Positions 56,639 through 64,000 of a stretch of 64,000 nt of DNA are shown here, in pieces (the first letter of the stretch is position 1; every line of letters begins with the position of its first letter). The stretch spans positions 24,951 to 88,950 of the forward strand of contig JACVRA010000302.1 of assembly GCA_019828545.1 (NCBI GenBank), given 5' to 3'. The position numbers and the translations under genes are program-made. The notes beneath the pieces are model-generated. The model made no database searches. It was given only the letters and a program-made list of their open reading frames with translations, and was not told the DNA's origin. This DNA is from Paracamarosporium sp. OC-R06-R3 (taxonomy: Eukaryota; Ascomycota; Dothideomycetes; Pleosporales; Didymosphaeriaceae).

Positions 56639-58482
56639 TTACAAGGCTGAAAAGACGAAGAGCTGTGTAATGTTAGTTGGGTTCTGGGCTAAACTGATGG
56701 TCAAAATGCTTACATTGTTAGTGGCCGCAATGGCAATGCTATCCTCGAATGGATGCCAGCTCATGTGTAGAATTTTCTTATTGAAATCAATCTGGTCCGC
56801 ATCAGTCTCCTTCCTCATGCGCTGTCCTTGTCCGGTGGCCCCAGCGGCTGGGCTGCCCGCTCTTGATCCTCCCTTCTTAGCAGAGGTGCTGGTGGGACTT
56901 GTAGAAGAATTCATGGGCGTCGGTATGCCAACTTTCTTAGCTTTGAATGCCGATTTGTCTGCTTGGAGCACCACTTCCGTGTCTTTCTCCGGGTCAGATG
57001 GGTAGATCATGAAGTTATTGTTGTAGCTGCCGGTCATGACATTCTTTGCATCACCGGAGAACACGACTTCGAACTTGTCGAAGATGCTATCGTTCTCGTA
57101 CGTATCGCATAGTCGTGGTCGAAGATGTTCATGTATCGGAATCGTCTTGATCGGCGTTCGCTCCATATTAACATCCCATATCTTCACCGTGAGGTAGTCA
57201 CGGGAGAGAATGTATCGACCGTCGTGCGAAAAGCGGACATCTGATATCGAAGAGATGATTTCTGAGAAAAACGAACGAGATGAGGGGTCTTCTTCTTGCT
57301 CAAACTCTGTCAAAGTAACGCATTAGCTATGCACACATCAAGGTACCAGATTGCTTACGCTTCGCATGCTGATCACACAACGCGCTCTCGCGCATATCGG
57401 CCAGCTTAATCGTTCCCTTAGAGCTCGCGTACATGAACCAATTGCAGCTCTGTGGATGGAACTCAGCAGCCGTAATAACCTCTGTCAGCTCTTCCATATT
57501 GGCCGGCTTAATGTCCACAATGTTGAAACTCTGGTCCTGGATGTTGAGGTTCCACAGATTGATTCGGAGGTCATCACTGCTAATGAACGTCTCTCCATCG
57601 CTGTTGACAGATATGCTGTTGATATGATACGCGTGGGCATTGGCATAGGTCTTACGCGGCACAGCGGCCACAACGGTGTCGTGGTGAGTCAACCGCGGAA
57701 GCTTCAGGTCGGCAGCGCTCCGGAAGTTCACGTTGGGATTCCGCACAGGACCACCTGCTCCAGCAACACCTCCTCCTGGTGTTAGCTCATGTGAAAGATT
57801 ATTCTCCGCCACCACTTTTAATGACTTTTCAAACACCTTCCACAGCTTTATCGTCTTATCATTGGTCGAAAGCAGGTAATGTGAAGCATTTTGTCGCCGA
57901 CACCACTTGATCTTGTTGATCTTCTCTTCGATCTCAAGCGATTTGAGATAGTCGAATTCAGGTTCGTGTGACTGGAATTCGGTGTGGAACTTGTACTCGC
58001 ACGTTTTTTTCTAAACACAGTCAGCCACCGAATGATGATGTCGTTGTTGAAGCCTGTCGAGCCTCGCGGGCACTTACCGTTTCATTCCTCTCGAACAGCA
58101 CCACGCGACCTCCCTTGTCTCCGGTGGCCAGGTAGTTCCCTGTCTGATCAAATTCGACAGTAGAGATGATGTCAGCTACAAGAGTCAGCATCGGTGGCGA
58201 GGTGAGTTCGGACAACGAGAAGGGCCACAAAGAGAGAACGTAGGGGGAGTAGGTACGCATACCTTCTGTTATGTCTTCGACGTCACCCTTATCACCGAAG
58301 CACCTATTGATGTGAGCATGCAGGTGAGCAGATGTGGTCGAATGTGTCGACTATAGAAGATTGGACAACCAGAACAGCAGTACAGCATCGCCGTGCATTC
58401 AGTTGGGTGCAGGGAGTCAAAGCATTGGCCCGACTTACTGCGTGAACTTCCACGTAGTGGGGTTTCCTTCCGCTTCTACCAT
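56639..58482 (-). CDS. CDC55: protein phosphatase 2A regulatory B subunit (PR55/Cdc55)
   Basis: Six exons on the minus strand: 58482-58439, 58303-58263, 58175-58078, 58010-57359, 57306-56714 and 56662-56639, 483 aa, in phase throughout. The seven-bladed WD40 propeller begins [20 protein letters not shown] and includes [21 protein letters not shown], then [40 protein letters not shown] and [20 protein letters not shown]. The final 24-nt exon encodes LFVFSAL; it is separated by a 51-nt intron that itself is in frame and stop-free, so an unspliced reading looks like a 17-residue insertion in the last blade. A Gly-rich loop near residue 185-200 and a Ser/Ala/Gly-rich loop near 410-440 are fungal insertions. 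The subunit gives PP2A its substrate choice in mitotic exit and morphogenesis. Confidence 0.95.
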
Positions 58483-60334
<1,852 letters not shown>

Positions 60335-61541
60335 AGAGCTGGTGTTGGCGGGTGATGGCGCGTTTCCTTCTGGGCTTCTTTGGCGAATGGCATGATCCGT
60401 TGTTGCTCACTTCACTCGAGCAATGAATGACAAAATAAATGATTCCCACTTCATGAATTCTCTCCAATGCTGCGTGCATGTAATGCTTGTATTTTGCTGT
60501 ATGCGTTCGAGATACGCGCACGAATACCTAAGCGAGATTTTCAACATGCGTGGGCAAGCTACTACTCACGCCTTTGAAAACACAACCCCGACAGCTCGAC
60601 TTGCAAAGTACTTCACAGCAGCAACTCAGATCACAGCGAATTACGAGGCCATCGCTCCTGTAATGCAGTCCAGCACTAGGTGGCGAGCTGATTGTTGTGA
60701 CCTGCCATGATCAAATGATCTCAACAAGCATGCTGTTAATCATAGAATAAAAGGCTCTAGAGGTTCTTTTAATCCAAGTAGCTTACGCGTAAGTACTTTT
60801 ACGCTTCTAAAACCAGTAGATTGTAGCATTCAGGCAGTAAGATTTATTCATACAAGGTCGCAACAATTTGCTCATTCCTTGGTGCCAGACGCGTTAGCAT
60901 TCCATAGTGGCAACCGCAATTTTCACGTGTATGTGCTGCACGTGAATGACAACGTGTGAGGCTTCGTAGAACAAACCGTAAGAGGTAAATCATCACATGC
61001 TCGGTTAACTATTTAGGCACCTGGTCTGTCTCCAGCGTGCAGCCAGTCCATAGAAAGAGCGTGAAACATCTATGACGTGAACACTTTGCTGATTTGAAGG
61101 TGGCAACATTTCCACTATAGCAATGCTGTTGAAGACTTGCAGGAGACTCACGATCGCTGGAAGATATGTACATGGCTAGTATCGAACATAACAAGACAGC
61201 GCAGTACGCTAGATTCGTAGCGGCCTTCGTGCGAGGCTGCATAGATTGGCGCCAGAAAAAAAGCGCAACATGACCGTACGCACATTTGTTGCGTGTGAAG
61301 CGAAGGAGGCAGAAGTTGCTTGATCGTTCGTGACTTAAGGTGATTCCAGTTACCCGTGGTGGGTTGCTCTCAAATCAGGAAGGCGAAGAAAAGCCGGGTC
61401 CTTTGCTCCTGCCGTGACCGAGGTCTTGGCTAGCAGGTCCAATCAGACGGTACTTGTAGTCATTCTCCAGCGAGCCTCACCATCGTGCTGTAAAACACCC
61501 ACCCACGCGTCCCTCTCCTCTCCTTCTTACGGTCGCCCATC
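60335..61541. other. intergenic between RPL3 and SDH1
   Basis: 1.2 kb with RPL3 3' flank, then AT-moderate DNA with no gene. A 12-bp palindrome CTTACGCGTAAG lies at 60782-60793, and a pair of E-boxes in inverted array at 60922-60946 (separate entry). The last 200 bp is the SDH1 promoter and C-rich leader. Confidence 0.5.
60922..60946. promoter_or_regulatory. paired CACGTG E-boxes in an inverted repeat
   Basis: TTCACGTG at 60922-60929 and its exact reverse complement CACGTGAA at 60939-60946, with a 9-bp spacer. Two bHLH-type sites about one and a half helical turns apart, roughly 600 bp upstream of SDH1. Binding is inference only. Confidence 0.5.
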
Positions 61542-63799
61542 ATGAGCTGCCTCAAGATGCGCAATCTGCAGCTCGCGAGCCAGGTGAGACACCCAACACC
61601 GGAGCACATGCGCCACTCATCCAACCCTCCACCCGGCACCCTCCGCATTATGTGCCACCGCCCGCCAGCATCTGAAAGCTTGGCCGTGCAGTCATCGCGC
61701 TGGCTCAATGGGCTCCCAGACTGGCCTGCTTGAGACCAGACAAGATGGATCACCCTCGAACGGCTTCAATGGCTAACAACTACCTCGGCAGTTCTCGAGA
61801 AGCTTGCGGACACCTTCACGAGCATTTTCGTCCACGCGACCGGCCGCCCGCATTTTCGCTACCGAGCATCTGAAAGCAAAGGAGGCCTCTGGATTCATTT
61901 CTCAGAAGTACCCTGTAATAGACCACGAGTACGATGCTGTCGTTGTAGGCGCTGGTGGCGCAGGTCTCCGAGCGGCCTTCGGTCTCGCTGAAGCTGGCTT
62001 CAACACGGCCTGCATATCCAAGCTGTTCCCGACTCGATCGCACACAGTAGCAGCGCAGGGAGGTATCAATGCGGCGCTTGGAAAGTGCGTACAATTGTCT
62101 GCATCGACGTGGTGAAACAGGAGGTACTAACAGCGCATCAGTATGCACGAGGACGACTGGCGGTGGCACATGTACGATACCGTCAAGGGTTCCGACTGGT
62201 TGGGTGACCAAGATGCCATTCACTACATGACCCGTGAAGCGCCTCAATCAGTCATTGAGCTCGAAAACTACGGTTGCCCCTTCTCGCGAACGGATGATGG
62301 TCGGATGTACGTCACCACTTGAGCGCGAAAATCTCAGCAGCTAACAGCTAGATAGTTACCAGCGTGCCTTCGGTGGTCAATCGCAGAAATATGGAAAGGG
62401 TGGACAGGCCTACCGATGCTGTGCTGCCGCCGACAGGACAGGACATGCTCTCCTTCACACACTTTACGGACAGTCCCTTCGCCACAACACCAAATACTTT
62501 ATCGAGTTCTTCGCCACTGACCTGATTATGGAAGATGGCGTCTGCAAGGGTGTTGTAGCCTACAACCAAGAGGACGGCACGATTCACAGGTTCATTGCGA
62601 AGAACACCGTTTTGGCAACTGGTGGTTATGGCCGTGCCTACTTCAGCTGCACATCTGCCCACACCTGCACGGGAGACGGCATGGCCATGGTTGCGCGTGC
62701 TGGTCTTCCTAACCAGGATCTCGAGTTCGTTCAATTCCACCCGACTGGTATCTACGGTGCTGGATGTTTGATTACAGAGGGTTCTCGTGGTGAGGGTGGT
62801 TACCTCCTGAACTCTGAGGGTGAACGATTCATGGAACGATACGCCCCGACTGCCAAGGATCTTGCATCCCGCGACGTTGTCTCTCGATCAATGACTCTCG
62901 AAATCCGTGAGGGCCGTGGTGTCGGACCGGAGAAGGACCACATCTACCTCCAGCTCAGCCATCTGCCCCCTGAGATCCTTCACGAACGTCTGCCCGGTAT
63001 CTCTGAGACAGCTGCTATCTTCTCTGGTGTTGATGTTACTAAGCAGCCCATTCCCGTCCTGCCCACCGTTCACTACAACATGGGTGGTATCCCGACCAAG
63101 TACACGGGTGAAGTTTTGACCGTCGACGAGCAGGGCAAGGACCAGGTTGTGCCGGGACTTTTCGCTTGCGGTGAAGCCGCGTGCGTCTCTGTCCACGGTG
63201 CTAACCGTCTCGGCGCCAACTCTCTCCTCGATCTTATTGTCTTCGGCCGCGCTGTCTCCCACACTATCCGCGACAACTTCAGCCCCGGTCAGAAGGCTGA
63301 TCCCGTCCAGGCGGACGCTGGTGCCGAGTCGATATCTGTCATCGACAAGATCCGAAATGCCGACGGAGCTAAACCGACTGCTGAGATTCGTGGCAATATG
63401 CAGAAGGTCATGCAGACTGATGTCTCCGTCTTCCGCACGCAAGAGTCGCTTGACGAGGGTGTGCGCAAGATTCGCGAAGTCGATGCTACCTATGGCGACG
63501 TTGGTATCAAGGATCGCAGCATGATCTGGAACTCCGACCTTGTTGAGACTCTCGAACTCCGAAACCTGCTTACTTGCGCCGTCCAGACCGCCGAGGCTGC
63601 CGCCAACCGTAAGGAATCAAGAGGTGCTCACGCACGTGAAGATTACCCCGATCGTGACGACGAAAACTGGATGAAGCACACGCTTACGTGGCAGAAGAAC
63701 CCGCACGGCAAGGTTGACATCGGATACAGGGGTGTCGTTGCCAACACGCTGGATGAGAACGAGTGCAAGGCTGTACCACCGTTCAAGCGAACGTACTAA
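61542..63799 (+). CDS. SDH1: succinate dehydrogenase flavoprotein subunit, mitochondrial
   Basis: Four exons: 61542-61583, 61792-62084, 62142-62306 and 62356-63799, 647 aa. The first intron is long for this window (208 nt) and separates [14 protein letters not shown] from [17 protein letters not shown], an Arg/Ser-rich mitochondrial presequence. The FAD dinucleotide fold is [21 protein letters not shown]; His98 in [18 protein letters not shown] is the residue that carries covalent FAD. Also seen: [32 protein letters not shown] with the catalytic-site His, and [15 protein letters not shown]. The enzyme oxidises succinate to fumarate as part of complex II; the C-terminus ends in the usual KRTY-like motif (PPFKRTY). 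Confidence 0.97.
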
Positions 63800-64000
63800 A
63801 GAGAGGATCGAGATGGACGTTGTGAGGGTAGTTGCATTGCCTGTATTCTATGTATATTGGATGATTTATTGCAATGCATCGTAGTTGCGAGATTGTGTGT
63901 TTTGGCTCTTTCTTCCCTTAGTGTGTGTATTGCAATGATATCTTAGGGTGAACATAGTTCATCAAAAAGTATAACGTAGGTGGCAAGCGAGTCGGCCACG
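63800..64000. other. SDH1 3' flank
   Basis: 201 bp, AT-rich and G/T-rich with TGTGTGT and TATATTGG runs, consistent with the 3' untranslated region and terminator-proximal DNA. No further gene begins before the window ends. Confidence 0.5.

Overview
The window is nuclear DNA of a filamentous ascomycete. The evidence is short introns (mostly 47-60 nt) with GTRNGT donors, CTRAC/CTAAC branch sites and YAG acceptors, spliced housekeeping genes with fungal orthologues, a Zn2Cys6 regulator with a fungal-type regulatory domain, and long gene-poor tracts. A Dothideomycete (Pleosporales-like) source is my inference from gene style, not something the sequence proves. There is one assembly gap: 27 N after a 17-nt G run, near 46.4 kb. 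I rebuilt every multi-exon gene by eye and checked that each reading phase closes exactly across every junction.

Layout. 1.5-5.7 kb: a PH-domain Caf120-like CCR4-NOT factor. 6.8-9.2 kb: an F-box-like LPxEIRNxIY protein and a small membrane protein. 9.2-18.9 kb: gene-poor, with two unrecognised basic nuclear-type proteins, a 38-codon basic ORF and a possibly decayed gene. 18.9-19.6 kb: CIA2/MIP18, followed by 2.6 kb of GC-rich leader and promoter DNA in front of an eight-exon Zn2Cys6 transcription factor (22.2-25.2 kb). 25.2-30 kb: no recognised gene. 30.1-31.4 kb: tRNA dihydrouridine synthase DUS2. 31.4-35.1 kb: AT-rich, no gene seen. 35.1-42.6 kb: a compact block GRX3/4 <- -> RPF2 -> <- MMS19 <- -> MTD1 with two divergent promoters. 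42.6-46 kb: gene-poor, ending in a small spliced gene next to the gap. 47.4-63.8 kb: dense housekeeping block with AMP deaminase, PMT4-type O-mannosyltransferase, a palindromic MITE-like element, a YEA4-type nucleotide-sugar transporter, CDC55 (PP2A B subunit) divergent from RPL3, then SDH1.

Functional links. CIA2 and MMS19 are partners in the cytosolic iron-sulfur (CIA) targeting complex. GRX3/4 acts in cytosolic Fe-S and iron handling and lies between them, so three genes of this network fall within about 22 kb. RPF2 and RPL3 both belong to 60S ribosome formation. MTD1 and AMD1 both touch purine and one-carbon metabolism. PMT4 and the YEA4-like transporter serve ER/Golgi glycosylation and wall synthesis. 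Fungal genes are not in operons, so these links are only neighbourhood observations.

I found no convincing novel multi-gene system. The most notable non-routine items are the 377-bp palindromic element with 129-nt arms whose inner-arm differences are all transitions, the small spliced gene beside the gap, the repeated use of 10-19 nt first exons that carry only the start codon region, and the island of unrecognised basic proteins.
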